This document shows, piece by piece, positions 18,929 through 29,603 of a DNA stretch of 64,000 nucleotides. The notes below the pieces were generated by a model, which searched no databases, was not told the origin of the DNA, and worked only from the letters and a program-made list of their open reading frames with translations. The translations under genes and the position numbers were made by a program. How positions within the stretch are numbered: position 1 is the first letter of the stretch; every line of letters begins with the position of its first letter. The stretch covers positions 1 through 64,000 of the forward strand of contig JABDDT010000002.1 of the NCBI GenBank assembly GCA_013287475.1. Direction: 5' to 3'. Source of the DNA: Bacteroidota bacterium. Lineage in GTDB: Bacteria; Bacteroidota; Bacteroidia; Chitinophagales; Chitinophagaceae.

Positions 18929-20800
18929 ATGCACTATTGTTATTTCAGAAAGCCATTCCGCAGTATCATATTTACTCTGATCCTGCAAAGTTTTACCTCC
19001 TTTGGATTTTCCCAGCCCGATCGTTGGCAACAGCATGTGAAATACGTCATGGATATTGATATGAACGTTGTGACCAATAAATTTACCGCCAAACAACAAT
19101 TGGATTATACCAATCATTCTCCCGACACATTGAGGAAAGTTTTTTACCATCTGTATTGGAATGCATTTCAACCTAACAGTATGATGGACAATCGCAGCCG
19201 CGAGCTTGGTAAAATCATGATCAATGACCAGCCTGATTGGGACCTACGGGTACAGGACCGAATCCAGCATTTGAATCCGGATGAAATCGGTTATCAGAAA
19301 ATACTTTCTTTAAAAATGAACGGGGTCATCCAGCCCCTTCAGGTGGAAGAAACAATTCTGGAAGTAAATCTGACTAAACCGATTCTTCCCAATTCAACGG
19401 TTCATTTTGAAATGGAATTCGAAGCACAGGTTCCACTTCAAATCCGGCGTAGTGGCCGTGATAATCCCGATACTAAAGTTCGTTATTCCATGAGTCAGTG
19501 GTATCCCAAGATTTGCGAATACGACTATGAAGGTTGGCATGCGACTCCCTATATCGGCCGCGAATTTTATGGAGTATGGGGAGATTTTGATGTGAATATC
19601 CATATTGATAAATCCTATATCCTGGGCGGCACCGGCTATTTACAAAACCCGGAACAAATCGGATATGGTTATGAAATGAAAGGAAGTAAGGTAACAAGGC
19701 CCGCAGGTGAAAAACTGAACTGGCATTTTTTTGCGCCCAACGTACACGATTTTGTCTGGGCCGCAGATCCTGAATTTATTCATGTAACAAAAAAAATACG
19801 GAATGACCTTACTCTTCATCTGCTGTATAAAAAAACAAACGAGCAGGAAAAGAAATGGCTAAACATACTGGATGTGGCCGAAAAAGCACTTCCCTATATG
19901 GAACAGACTTATGGAGCTTATCCCTATAAACAATATTCGTTTATTCATGGCGGTGATGGAGGTATGGAATATCCCATGGCTACTTTGTTAAAGGATGCCG
20001 GAGGCTGGATGCATGAGTGGATGCATAGCTGGTACCAGGGTATGATGGGAACAAATGAACTCAAATACCCATGGATGGACGAGGGATTTACACAATATGC
20101 GGCGGCCCGCAACTGGGGATTCCTGAATAAGGATACTTCAGCAGACCAGACATTCAAAAGGGAATACAACAATTATTTCTACCTGGCAAAAAGTAGTTTC
20201 CAGGAACCTATGACCACTTACGCTGATTATTTTAGTACAAACATTGGTTACAGTTTAACGAGTTATTATAAGGGTACGGTCTTTATGGTGCAACTCGGAT
20301 ACATTGTAGGTGATCAGGTACTTAATAAGATATTACTCGAATATTACCGCGAATGGCGTTTTAAACATCCAAATGCAGATGATTTTTTCCGCGTTGCAGA
20401 GAAAGTGAGTAATCTGCAACTGGATTGGTATAAGGATTTCTGGATCAAGAGTATAAAAAAAGTGGACTATGGTATTGACAGTTTGTGGGAAGTAAACGGA
20501 AAAACCAGGGTCAGGCTTCGCATGCTCGGGCAGGTTCCCATGCCTATCGACGTGTTTCTTCAATATAAGGATGGAAGTAAAGAACTCGCCTATATTCCTC
20601 TTTATTCGATGTTTGGAATCAAACCGGTAGAGGATACAAAAATTCCGCGATTGGTATTCGAACCCTGGAAATGGACAAGCCCTTCATATGAATTTGAAGT
20701 GAACCACAGGCTTACTGATCTCAGGCTTATTGAGATCGATGCTTCCCACCGGATGGCGGATGTTAACCGGAATAATAATAAGCTTGAACTGAAATGGTAG
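18929..20800 (+). CDS. M1 family metallopeptidase, secreted
   Basis: HEWMHSWYQGMMG with downstream WMDEGF; signal peptide. Confidence 0.82.
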   Translation: MHYCYFRKPFRSIIFTLILQSFTSFGFSQPDRWQQHVKYVMDIDMNVVTNKFTAKQQLDYTNHSPDTLRKVFYHLYWNAFQPNSMMDNRSRELGKIMINDQPDWDLRVQDRIQHLNPDEIGYQKILSLKMNGVIQPLQVEETILEVNLTKPILPNSTVHFEMEFEAQVPLQIRRSGRDNPDTKVRYSMSQWYPKICEYDYEGWHATPYIGREFYGVWGDFDVNIHIDKSYILGGTGYLQNPEQIGYGYEMKGSKVTRPAGEKLNWHFFAPNVHDFVWAADPEFIHVTKKIRNDLTLHLLYKKTNEQEKKWLNILDVAEKALPYMEQTYGAYPYKQYSFIHGGDGGMEYPMATLLKDAGGWMHEWMHSWYQGMMGTNELKYPWMDEGFTQYAAARNWGFLNKDTSADQTFKREYNNYFYLAKSSFQEPMTTYADYFSTNIGYSLTSYYKGTVFMVQLGYIVGDQVLNKILLEYYREWRFKHPNADDFFRVAEKVSNLQLDWYKDFWIKSIKKVDYGIDSLWEVNGKTRVRLRMLGQVPMPIDVFLQYKDGSKELAYIPLYSMFGIKPVEDTKIPRLVFEPWKWTSPSYEFEVNHRLTDLRLIEIDASHRMADVNRNNNKLELKW

Positions 20801-20813
20801 TCGGGATCTGAAT

Positions 20814-21476
20814 TCATGACCTTCTGAAATATTTATTGATGGCTTCCACACGGTTGCCAACCTGTAGTTTACCGTAAATATTGTACACGTGTTTACGCAC
20901 CGTTTCGGAACTGATATAAAGAGTAGATGCAATTTCTTTGTATAGTAATCCGCGTGAAAGCAATTGCAGAATTTCGTTTTCACGGTTTGATAAAACAGGC
21001 AGTGATTTTCCTTTTTTTGCATGCAGCGGATTCCATCCCCATCCGCCACTATCATTAACTTGGAAAACACTCACTACTTTCCTTGCAATCAGTCCGCTCA
21101 TTGGAGCACCGCCTTCATACATTTCTTTTATGGACCGAATTAACTCCGTAGGAGAAGTTCTTTTCAGCATATAGCCATTTGCGCCCGCACACAATGCTTC
21201 GAATATTTTTTCGTCGTCATCAAAAACTGTACAGATCATAAACAGCATTTCTGGATGATCAGGTTTTATTTTACGGATACACTCAATGCCTGACCCATTA
21301 TTCCCGAGGTTGATATCCATGAGAACTATGTCGGGATTTGTAAATGGTATCAGTACAATGGCTTCCTGCGCATCACTATAACTTCCGGTCAGTTCAAATT
21401 CCCCTGCCCCTGATATTATTTTTTCCAGCGTTTTACGCATGTCCGGATTGTCTTCTACAATAGCTATTTTAATCAT
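20814..21476 (-). CDS. LuxR/NarL-family response regulator
   Basis: Receiver MIKIAIVEDNPDMRKTLEK and LuxR HTH LSNRENEILQLLSRGLLYKEIASTLYISSETVRKHVYNIYGKL; the track N-terminal extension is repeat-derived. Confidence 0.92.
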   Translation of the reverse strand: MIKIAIVEDNPDMRKTLEKIISGAGEFELTGSYSDAQEAIVLIPFTNPDIVLMDINLGNNGSGIECIRKIKPDHPEMLFMICTVFDDDEKIFEALCAGANGYMLKRTSPTELIRSIKEMYEGGAPMSGLIARKVVSVFQVNDSGGWGWNPLHAKKGKSLPVLSNRENEILQLLSRGLLYKEIASTLYISSETVRKHVYNIYGKLQVGNRVEAINKYFRRS

Positions 21477-21477
21477 T

Positions 21478-21553
21478 AGTTGGCGGTTTATAGTTGGCGG
21501 TTGGCTGCTTGCGGTAAACACGGTCAAACGTCAACGGTCATCAGTCAACGATA
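21478..21553. repeat. Heptad array, family D (AGTTGGC ... ACGGTCA)
   Basis: ~11 heptads; first half GTTGGC-type, second half its complement; abuts the response regulator start. Confidence 0.85.
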
Positions 21554-21622
21554 AAATTACCTGGGACAGAATTACCGGAATAAGTATAAACACCCTTTCT
21601 TTTGAAGAAAAAACAGGATCAT

Positions 21623-22285
21623 TTATACATTACGTTGGTAGGGAACCTGAAGAATATATTTTTCCCGGAAAGAATCTTCGGGAAAAAGTTCGTATATGTC
21701 AAAAACTTTTGGCCTGGTACCGCTTTCAGAAATTTCTGCGGCGAGATCACCGCCTTTGAGACAGATAAGCCCACTGGCATCCGGCAGGGTTCCGGGATTT
21801 TCATTGGCTGAATGAATGTTTTGTGGTCTCAATAAGGGTCTGGACCATGCCCAGAGGGCTTTTAACGGAGCTACCGCCCTCGATATAGCAATATCAAATT
21901 TTCTCCCTTTAATTTCTTCAGCCCGGATATGTTCTGTATAGATATTGGTGAGAGAAAGAGCATCGGCCACAGCATCCACGACTTTTAGTTTTTTTGCAAT
22001 ACTGTCTACGAGTTGAAACTGGGATTCAGGAAAGATAATGGCAAGCGGGATACCCGGAAATCCTCCACCCGTACCTATATCAATCACCCGGGAGCCAGGA
22101 GGAAAATTATAAACAGCGGCAATACTCAGAGAATGAAGAACATGTTTTTCATAAAGACTCCCGATATCTTTCCTGGATATAACATTTATTTGCGCATTCC
22201 ATTCATGGTAAACTGCTTCCAGGGCTTTCAGCTGGCGAATTTGTTCAGTTGTAAAATCTGAAAAATAACGGGTGATTACCTCCAT
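21623..22285 (-). CDS. rsmG: 16S rRNA (guanine(527)-N7)-methyltransferase
   Basis: VIDIGTGGGFPGIPLAIIFPESQFQLVDSIAKKLKVV; start set at MEVITRYF (22285). Confidence 0.93.
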   Translation of the reverse strand: MEVITRYFSDFTTEQIRQLKALEAVYHEWNAQINVISRKDIGSLYEKHVLHSLSIAAVYNFPPGSRVIDIGTGGGFPGIPLAIIFPESQFQLVDSIAKKLKVVDAVADALSLTNIYTEHIRAEEIKGRKFDIAISRAVAPLKALWAWSRPLLRPQNIHSANENPGTLPDASGLICLKGGDLAAEISESGTRPKVFDIYELFPEDSFREKYILQVPYQRNV

Positions 22286-23409
22286 TCCGCGCGTGGCTTC
22301 TTCCATAATGAAGGTGCAAAGATGATATAATATCCAATCATCCACAGATCCAGCAGCCACCAGAAGGGAAAAAGATCCGACTCGCCCAGTTTTTTCATAC
22401 AACGGAAATAAATAATTCCCTGAATAAGAAAACGAAGAAGAAATACAGACAGAGTCCATTGCCAGTGAAAATAAAAGAGACTGAGAATGAAGGCCGGATA
22501 GAATAAAATATGACTTGCTGAATACAGTGACAGCAGAAATTTATGTCTTGTCTTATAATATTTACCGGTCGTATAATGACGGGTTTTCTGTCGTACCCAT
22601 TCCCGGAATGTTTTTTTTGATTCTGACATCGTGAAAGATTCCCGATCAATTACAATCCTTGTATTAGCCGCTGTAGCTACTTTGTTGACAAATAAATCGT
22701 CATCACCGCCTGGTACATGGTTTATGGAAGAGAACCCTTTATTTCTTAGGAAAAGTTCTTTTTTATATGAAAGATTTCTTCCAACCCCCATATAAGGCTG
22801 ACCAGCCAGTGCATAAGACAAATATTGCAGGGCTGAATGAAAAGTTTCAAACCGTATGAGCTTATTCAGGATGCCGGGTTTTTTTGTATAAGGACTATAT
22901 CCAAGCACGATCTGCGTACCTTCCTGATATCCATCCTGCATCTTTTCAACCCAAAATTCACTTACAGGAATACAATCGCTGTCTGTTAACAACATCACTT
23001 CATGCCTTGCTTCGCGAATGCCCATGCTCAACGGGTATTTTTTACCCGGAATTCCTTTGGCTTCATATTCAAGGTTTACAATGTGCAATCCCTTGAAGGT
23101 TTTTTTAAATTCCTCCAGCAGATAACGCGTATCGTCCTGACTATTATGGTTGACAACGATCACTTCGTGGGTACTTGGATAAGTCTGGGAAAGCGCACCC
23201 GGAAGGTTTGAAGCCAGGTTCATGGCTTCATCCCTTGCACAAATAATTACACTTACAGGATGTTGCTGGGATTTATCCTTGGATGGTTTTCGGAAAAATG
23301 CAAGACGCAGAAAAAACCATACATAATAAAAAAGCTGGATAAAACAGATTAAGCAGAAAAGGGTAAACCAGATTTCACTCACCGAGAGATAAGGGGGCAG
23401 TTTAAACAT
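22276..23409 (-). CDS. Family 2 glycosyltransferase, membrane anchored
   Basis: PVSVIICARDEAMNLASNL, LLTDSDCIPV, GVGRNLSYKKELF, terminal TM segments. Confidence 0.87.
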   Translation of the reverse strand: MFKLPPYLSVSEIWFTLFCLICFIQLFYYVWFFLRLAFFRKPSKDKSQQHPVSVIICARDEAMNLASNLPGALSQTYPSTHEVIVVNHNSQDDTRYLLEEFKKTFKGLHIVNLEYEAKGIPGKKYPLSMGIREARHEVMLLTDSDCIPVSEFWVEKMQDGYQEGTQIVLGYSPYTKKPGILNKLIRFETFHSALQYLSYALAGQPYMGVGRNLSYKKELFLRNKGFSSINHVPGGDDDLFVNKVATAANTRIVIDRESFTMSESKKTFREWVRQKTRHYTTGKYYKTRHKFLLSLYSASHILFYPAFILSLFYFHWQWTLSVFLLRFLIQGIIYFRCMKKLGESDLFPFWWLLDLWMIGYYIIFAPSLWKKPRAEWR

Positions 23410-23450
23410 CGAACCACAGTTAGTTAGGGATGGTAAAAATACGGATTTCA

Positions 23451-23491
23451 GGCTTAAAGCCTAACGCTTAAAGCTTAAAGCCTAACGCTTA
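23451..23491. repeat. Heptad array, family A, in a divergent intergenic region
   Basis: GGCTTAAAGC CTAACGC TTAAAGC TTAAAGC CTAACGC. Confidence 0.88.
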
Positions 23492-23568
23492 TTTTGTATC
23501 GTTGTTGCGATTTTTTTGTATAACCACAATTTAAAATCAGATTCCAAAGCTGGAATTTACAGAAATAC

Positions 23569-23634
23569 TTAAGCGTTCGGCCTTACGCCTTATGCCTTAG
23601 GCTTTATGCTTTAGGCCTTGGGCTTTAAGCCTTA
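23569..23634. repeat. Heptad array, family A inverted, upstream of tgt
   Basis: TAAGCGT TCGGCCT TACGCCT TATGCCT TAGGCTT TATGCTT TAGGCCT TGGGCTT TAAGCCT. Confidence 0.9.
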
Positions 23635-23649
23635 AATTGCGTCTCTACT

Positions 23650-24789
23650 ATGGCCCAGTTATCATTCGAATTAAGCGGGAAAGATACCGCTTCGTCGGCA
23701 CGTGCAGGCTTGATGCGTACTGATCATGGCGAAATACAGACTCCCATATTTATGCCTGTTGGCACGGCAGGAAGCGTAAAAGCCGTTACTGGTGACCAGC
23801 TGATTCAGGAAATTCACGCTAAAATCATCCTTGGAAATACCTATCATCTTTATCTGCGTCCGGGAACTGAAGTGTTGGAAAAAGCCGGCGGCTTACACAG
23901 TTTTATGAATTGGGATCTCCCAATTCTGACCGACAGTGGCGGATACCAGGTTTTTTCCCTCGCTGGAACAAGGAAGATCTCGGAAGAAGGAGTCATATTT
24001 AAATCTCATATTGACGGATCACCCCATATGTTCAGCCCTGAAAAAGTAATGGATATTCAGCGCAGTATTGGCGGGGATATTATCATGGCATTTGATGAAT
24101 GTCCTGCATTTGGAACAGGGTACGAATATGCGGAGAAATCCATGCACCTGACACACCGCTGGCTCGACAGATGTTTAAAACGATTCAATGAAATGCCTGA
24201 CAGATATGGATATGCGCAAAATCTTTTTCCCATTGTCCAGGGTGGGATATTTGCAAATCTCCGTCGCGAATCCTGTGAATATATTGCTTCAAAAAATGCA
24301 CCCGGGAATGCCATCGGCGGATTAAGTGTGGGAGAGCTGGATCAAGAATTATATTCTATGACGGCTCTTTGCTGTGAGCATTTACCGCCTGAGAAGCCCC
24401 GGTACCTGATGGGAGTAGGCACTCCCTGGAATTTATTGGAATGCATCAGTCTTGGTATCGATATGTTTGATTGTGTAATGCCCACCCGCAACGGAAGAAA
24501 TGGCATGTTGTTCACTTCCCGTGGGGTGATCAATATTGATAATAAAAAATGGGAGAATGATTTCTCTGCTATCGATGACGGGATCGATTGCTCTTTCAGC
24601 AATAAATACAGTAAAGCCTATCTCCGTCATTTGATGAAGAGTAAAGAACTCACAGCGCTTACCATCGCAAGTGTACATAATCTTGCATTCTATCTGCATC
24701 TCGTGCAACAGGCAAGAATGCATATCCTGGCAGGCGATTTCTCCGGCTGGAAGTCACAACAGATGGGGATTTTGAGGGAACGACTTTAA
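23650..24789 (+). CDS. tgt: tRNA-guanine transglycosylase
   Basis: TPIFMPVGTAGSVKAVT, DSGGYQVFSLA, MPTRNGRNGMLF. Confidence 0.97.
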   Translation: MAQLSFELSGKDTASSARAGLMRTDHGEIQTPIFMPVGTAGSVKAVTGDQLIQEIHAKIILGNTYHLYLRPGTEVLEKAGGLHSFMNWDLPILTDSGGYQVFSLAGTRKISEEGVIFKSHIDGSPHMFSPEKVMDIQRSIGGDIIMAFDECPAFGTGYEYAEKSMHLTHRWLDRCLKRFNEMPDRYGYAQNLFPIVQGGIFANLRRESCEYIASKNAPGNAIGGLSVGELDQELYSMTALCCEHLPPEKPRYLMGVGTPWNLLECISLGIDMFDCVMPTRNGRNGMLFTSRGVINIDNKKWENDFSAIDDGIDCSFSNKYSKAYLRHLMKSKELTALTIASVHNLAFYLHLVQQARMHILAGDFSGWKSQQMGILRERL

Positions 24790-24825
24790 TAAGCCTAAAG
24801 CTTAAAGCCTAAAGCCTAAAACCTT
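24790..24825. repeat. Heptad array, family A, left arm after tgt
   Basis: AAGCCTA AAGCTTA AAGCCTA AAGCCTA. Confidence 0.9.
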
Positions 24826-24903
24826 TTAAGTATAAAAGTGCGGGGATTATTAATAATGTAACAGAAATGATTTATAATATAATAGTCGGAGATCCAAAAA
24901 GAA

Positions 24904-24951
24904 GTTTTAGGCTTTAAGCTTTAGGCTTTATGCTTTAAGCTTTAGGCTTAA
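24904..24951. repeat. Heptad array, family A, inverted right arm
   Basis: TTTTAGG CTTTAAG CTTTAGG CTTTATG CTTTAAG CTTTAGG, up to the M1 peptidase stop. Confidence 0.9.
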
Positions 24952-26897
24952 TTACCTTTCCACACATTATTACTCTCATCGATATCAGGCAGCATCTTGT
25001 CAGGATCGGCAGTCACAGATTCGATTGTTCGTGTGGATGGGTATAAGAATTTCCATTCTCCGCCCCTCTGCCAGATTTCAACAGGAAGGTTGACCCTTCC
25101 GGTTTTACCTCCCGTTTCTTTTATTTCTACCGTTACAGGCATCGGAAGTTTTTCACGGTTTTGAATTGTAATCAATGCTCCATTCACCGGATTACCCTGT
25201 TGATATTCCACGTTTGTTACTGCCACATCAAATTTCCAGTTATTAATAAACCAGCCCCGCCAGAACCAGCTCAAATCTTCACCGCTGCCATTTTCCATGG
25301 CATGAAAGAAGTCCCACGGTGTAGGATGTTTGAATGCCCAGCTTCGGATATAATACCTGAACGCTGAATCAAACCTTTCTTCACCCAGTATATCATATCT
25401 CAAAAGCTGCAGGCCCATTCCTGGTTTTTCATAAGCATTCACAGAGAGATACCGGCCATTCGTCACTTCAGGGATCGTCATGATGGATTCGGAATTTGGC
25501 TGGAAAAATCGGGTTGCCCGTTCAGGATAACGGGGTTTCCTGAAAAATTCGCCATGATTGAAATCCTGATTTGCCACCGAATTGATAAAAGTGTTGAAGC
25601 CTTCATCCATCCAGGGATATTTTCGCTCATTGCTTCCGACAATCATAGGAAACCATGTATGACCGAACTCATGACTGGTAACACCCCATAATTCTCTTCC
25701 CCTGGAAGATGCATGACAGAATACAATTCCGGGATATTCCATACCAGCTACATTGCCGGCTGCATTTACTGCATTCGGGTAAGGATATGGGTACCATCTG
25801 GAAGAATATCCTTCGATGGCTCCTTTCACAAATTCCGTAGATCTTTTCCAGGCGGAATCACTGGCAGATTCAATCGGATAGACCGACATAGCGAGTGATT
25901 TTTTTCCATCCGGCAGGTTTATCCTTGCGGCATCCCAGATGAAAGCAGTGGAAGAAGCAAATGCGACATCACGCGTATGATCACATCTGAAATGCCAAAC
26001 GAGTTTACTTTTCGACAATCTGCCTGATTTATTTTTTACTTCACCTTCCGAACGGATCATCACGGTTTTATCACTGTTACGGGCTGCATCCAGGCGTTTC
26101 ATCTGATCGGGTGTGAGCACTTCTGAAGGATTCATCAGTTCCCCTGATGCAACCACGAGCTGATTCGAAGAAGTTGTAATGGTGAAATCATAATTTCCAT
26201 ATTCAAGGTAAAACTCACCGGCACCGATATATGGCAGTGCATTCCATCCGAGAACATTGTCATAAACACACATGCGCGGATACCATTGTCCGATCGTATA
26301 GATCCAACCGTAGGAAGTTTCCATTCGCCCCATCCGGTCTGTGCCATGTTCAGGAATTCCAAAACTGTAAACAATATTTATTTTCAGGGAATCACCATGA
26401 CCCTTCATCGCCTCCGGCAGAAAAATCTGCATCCTTGTATCGTTAATGATATAGTGAATTTTTTGTTCTCTTCCCTGATAACTGACGGAAACAGATTGAA
26501 TCGCATATCCTCCCGAGAATCCTATATTCATATAACGACTACCCTCAACCGGAGTTGTTACCTCACCGCGGGAATCCGGTTTGTAAATATTCTGATCCAG
26601 CTGGAGCCATAAAAAAGGTAATGATTCGGGGCTGTTATTTTTATAGGTAATCTGCACATTGCCTGAAATCTGATGATTTACATCATCCAGGGTTGCATGA
26701 ATATTATAATCTGCTTCATTTTGCCAGTATTTTGAACCGGGTGTTCCCGCAGCTGTTCTTACTTCATCTCCATACGCAGGATAGAATATAGGAGCAAACG
26801 CTTCATGCTGATCATAGTTCCCAACAGACTGTGAAAGTCCTGAATATGAAATGGAAATCAATAAGGCAAACAGCCATAAGTTTTTCTTAACAAACAT
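24948..26897 (-). CDS. M1 family metallopeptidase, secreted
   Basis: HEFGHTWFPMIVGSNERKYPWMDEGFNTF; signal peptide. Confidence 0.9.
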   Translation of the reverse strand: MFVKKNLWLFALLISISYSGLSQSVGNYDQHEAFAPIFYPAYGDEVRTAAGTPGSKYWQNEADYNIHATLDDVNHQISGNVQITYKNNSPESLPFLWLQLDQNIYKPDSRGEVTTPVEGSRYMNIGFSGGYAIQSVSVSYQGREQKIHYIINDTRMQIFLPEAMKGHGDSLKINIVYSFGIPEHGTDRMGRMETSYGWIYTIGQWYPRMCVYDNVLGWNALPYIGAGEFYLEYGNYDFTITTSSNQLVVASGELMNPSEVLTPDQMKRLDAARNSDKTVMIRSEGEVKNKSGRLSKSKLVWHFRCDHTRDVAFASSTAFIWDAARINLPDGKKSLAMSVYPIESASDSAWKRSTEFVKGAIEGYSSRWYPYPYPNAVNAAGNVAGMEYPGIVFCHASSRGRELWGVTSHEFGHTWFPMIVGSNERKYPWMDEGFNTFINSVANQDFNHGEFFRKPRYPERATRFFQPNSESIMTIPEVTNGRYLSVNAYEKPGMGLQLLRYDILGEERFDSAFRYYIRSWAFKHPTPWDFFHAMENGSGEDLSWFWRGWFINNWKFDVAVTNVEYQQGNPVNGALITIQNREKLPMPVTVEIKETGGKTGRVNLPVEIWQRGGEWKFLYPSTRTIESVTADPDKMLPDIDESNNVWKGN

Positions 26898-27003
26898 TAA
26901 AAAAGTTTTAAGCCTGCGAAGATATATGGTAAAGTCATTCTAAAAACAATAAAAAGTGACGGGTGGTTAAAGCGGGAAGAGTTAATTTGCAGGCCTTGAA
27001 AGC

Positions 27004-28095
27004 ATGAAAAAACTGGATTGGTATATATTGAAGAAATTCCTGACCACTTTCGTGTTCACCATGCTCACAATCACGGTGATAGCTGTGGTGATCGACACCA
27101 GTGAGAAAGCAGATGATTTTGTTAAATCCGGATTAAGTACCTGGGGAATTGTTACACATTATTTCTTCGGATTTATTCCTTTTATCATGTCTATGATTTT
27201 CCCGCTGATGGTTTTTATTGCGGCTATTTATTTTAGTTCAAAGATGGCAGCTCAGTCGGAGTTTGTTGCCATCCTGGCCGGAGGGGTTCGTTATAACCGT
27301 ATGCTCCGGCCATATGTTGTGGGCGCCTTCATACTCGGAACATTTTTCTGGTTTGCAAGCCAGTTCTGGGTTCCCAAAGCAAATGAGATAAGGACCAATT
27401 TTCAGTCAACATATATTGATCCGCGAAGCACTTATAATGGAGATCTGTATCATTCGAATAATTTTTATTTACGGGTGAATACGGATACATATGTTGGTCT
27501 GCGATATTATGATACGACGCTGAAAAGAGCGGGAGCATTCTTTCTTTCAAAAATTAAAAACAACCATGTATATTATAATCTGCGTGCTGAATTCATGCGG
27601 TGGGATACAGCTAAAAAGAACTGGGCACTGACGAATGTGGTTGAACATACCAACGATGGTTTAAAAGAAACCGCCCGTATGATTCCTTCCATGAATATTA
27701 ATCTCAATGTAAAACCGGAGGAATTGAAAAGAGATGAATACCTGAAAGATAAATTTACAACACCTGAACTTATTCGTTTTATAAGGTTGGAAGAAATTCG
27801 CGGTTCTGAAGGTCTGAATACTTATAAGGAAGAAAGATACCACCGCGATGCCACTCCTTTTTCAGTTATTATATTGACCATGATGGGAGCAGTGATTGCA
27901 ACGCGCAGAGTAAGAGGTGGCAGCGGTGTTTTACTCGCAATAGGTCTCGTGATGGCGGCTCTTTTCGTGATCATGGATAAGTTTTCTGTAACCTTTGCAA
28001 CCAAAGGAAATTTTTCTCCCATGCTGGCGGCATGGATGCCCAATATTATTTTTAGTTTCGTAGCACTTGGACTCTACTGGAAAGCCCCGAAATGA
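27004..28095 (+). CDS. LptF/LptG-family LPS export permease
   Basis: MKKLDWYILKKFLTTFVFTM..., TM pattern of YjgP/YjgQ family. Confidence 0.88.
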   Translation: MKKLDWYILKKFLTTFVFTMLTITVIAVVIDTSEKADDFVKSGLSTWGIVTHYFFGFIPFIMSMIFPLMVFIAAIYFSSKMAAQSEFVAILAGGVRYNRMLRPYVVGAFILGTFFWFASQFWVPKANEIRTNFQSTYIDPRSTYNGDLYHSNNFYLRVNTDTYVGLRYYDTTLKRAGAFFLSKIKNNHVYYNLRAEFMRWDTAKKNWALTNVVEHTNDGLKETARMIPSMNINLNVKPEELKRDEYLKDKFTTPELIRFIRLEEIRGSEGLNTYKEERYHRDATPFSVIILTMMGAVIATRRVRGGSGVLLAIGLVMAALFVIMDKFSVTFATKGNFSPMLAAWMPNIIFSFVALGLYWKAPK

Positions 28096-28203
28096 ATATT
28101 AATCCCCGGTTAATTTTAAACATTCAGATTCAATCATTTGTTCCGACAACATTCATGGTTTAACTTTATCCACTATACCAGATCATCCTTTTAAAAGTGC
28201 GGC

Positions 28204-29526
28204 ATGACCATTAAGGAAAAATTTAAAATCAAAGCGGATAGCCTGAATGCAGAAGTAAAGGATATTCTCAAAGAACATGGTTCTAAAAAAATAGGAGAAG
28301 TTACCCTGTCACAGATTTACAGCGGGATGCGTGGTATGACGGGACTGGTTACGGAAACTTCTTTGCTCGATCCGCAGGAGGGCATTCGGTTTCGTGGATA
28401 TTCCATTCCTGAAATTCAGCAAAAACTTCCCAAAGCGCCCGGATGCAGTGAGCCTCTTCCGGAAGGATTGTTTTATCTTATGCTTTTGGGAGAACTTCCG
28501 AATGAAATAGATGTGCACGAACTAACGGCCAACTGGCAACGCCGCAGTCACGTTCCAAATTATGTTTTTGATGCCATTGAAGCTTTACCGGTTTCCTCTC
28601 ATCCGATGACGCAATTTGTCGTTGCGATCATGGCCCTGCAAACGGAAAGTCAGTTTGCAAAAAAATATGCAGAAGGACTGAATAAAAAAGATTACTGGGA
28701 AGCGGTATTTGACGATTCCATGAATCTGATAGCGCGGCTGCCAAGGGTAGCAGCTTATATCTACAGAAGAAAATATAAAAACGGGGAACATATTCAACCC
28801 AATGGCCTGCTTGACTGGGCCGGAAATTTCGCCCATATGCTGGGGTATAAAAACGATACTTTTCATGAACTCATGCGGCTTTATATGACTATACATGCAG
28901 ATCATGAAGGTGGTAATGTGAGTGCGCATACAACCCATCTCGTGGGTTCTGCACTTAGCGATCCATATCTGAGTTTTGCAGCGGGCATGAACGGACTGGC
29001 AGGACCACTTCACGGGCTCGCCAACCAGGAAGTGATCAAATGGATCCTGGAAATGCGCGAAGAATTGGATACTGAACTGCCTACGCAGGAACAGATTGTT
29101 GCCTACGTGAAAAAAACGCTTAATGACGGGAAAGTGGTTCCGGGTTATGGGCATGCGGTATTGCGGAAAACAGATCCCCGTTTCACTGCCCAGATGGAAT
29201 TCGGGAAAAAACATCTTCCCGATGATTCACTTGTAAAAACTGTCTGGAATATATATGAGGCCGTTCCGCCTGTATTACAATCCCTCGGTAAAATAAAGAA
29301 CCCCTGGCCAAATGTAGACGCGCACAGCGGTGCCCTCCTCGTACATTTCGGATTGGTGGAATATGAATTCTATACCGTCTTATTTGGCGTGAGCCGCTCC
29401 CTCGGCGTACTCGCAAGCCTTTGCTGGGACCGGGCCCTGGGATATTCTCTGGAAAGACCCAAATCCGTAACAACTGAATCGGTTAAACAATGGTTGGAAG
29501 GGAAAGGAGAAATATGGGGGGAATAA
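28204..29526 (+). CDS. gltA: Citrate synthase (eukaryotic-like type)
   Basis: NVSAHTTHLVGSALSDPYLSFAAGMNGLAGPLHGLANQEV; GYGHAVLRKTDPR. Confidence 0.94.
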   Translation: MTIKEKFKIKADSLNAEVKDILKEHGSKKIGEVTLSQIYSGMRGMTGLVTETSLLDPQEGIRFRGYSIPEIQQKLPKAPGCSEPLPEGLFYLMLLGELPNEIDVHELTANWQRRSHVPNYVFDAIEALPVSSHPMTQFVVAIMALQTESQFAKKYAEGLNKKDYWEAVFDDSMNLIARLPRVAAYIYRRKYKNGEHIQPNGLLDWAGNFAHMLGYKNDTFHELMRLYMTIHADHEGGNVSAHTTHLVGSALSDPYLSFAAGMNGLAGPLHGLANQEVIKWILEMREELDTELPTQEQIVAYVKKTLNDGKVVPGYGHAVLRKTDPRFTAQMEFGKKHLPDDSLVKTVWNIYEAVPPVLQSLGKIKNPWPNVDAHSGALLVHFGLVEYEFYTVLFGVSRSLGVLASLCWDRALGYSLERPKSVTTESVKQWLEGKGEIWGE

Positions 29527-29529
29527 CAA

Positions 29530-29603
29530 TTAATGTGACGAATACGGAAATGTACTGAATTAAAAATGGGGAAATTAAATGGGAAAATGATAATGTGGGA
29601 ATG
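29530..29603. repeat. Left ~74-bp inverted repeat flanking the four-helix-bundle ORF
   Basis: TTAATGTGACGAATACGGAAATG...AATGGGGAAATTAAATGGGAAAATGATAATGTGGGAATG. Confidence 0.93.

Noticed and set aside
21477-21527. N-terminal extension of the LuxR regulator (MTVFTASSQPPTINRQL)
   Set aside because: Encoded by the family D array; the receiver domain starts normally at MIKIAIVEDN (21476).
22286-22459. 58-aa N-terminal extension of rsmG
   Set aside because: Overlaps the glycosyltransferase gene; RsmG homology begins near MEVITRYF.
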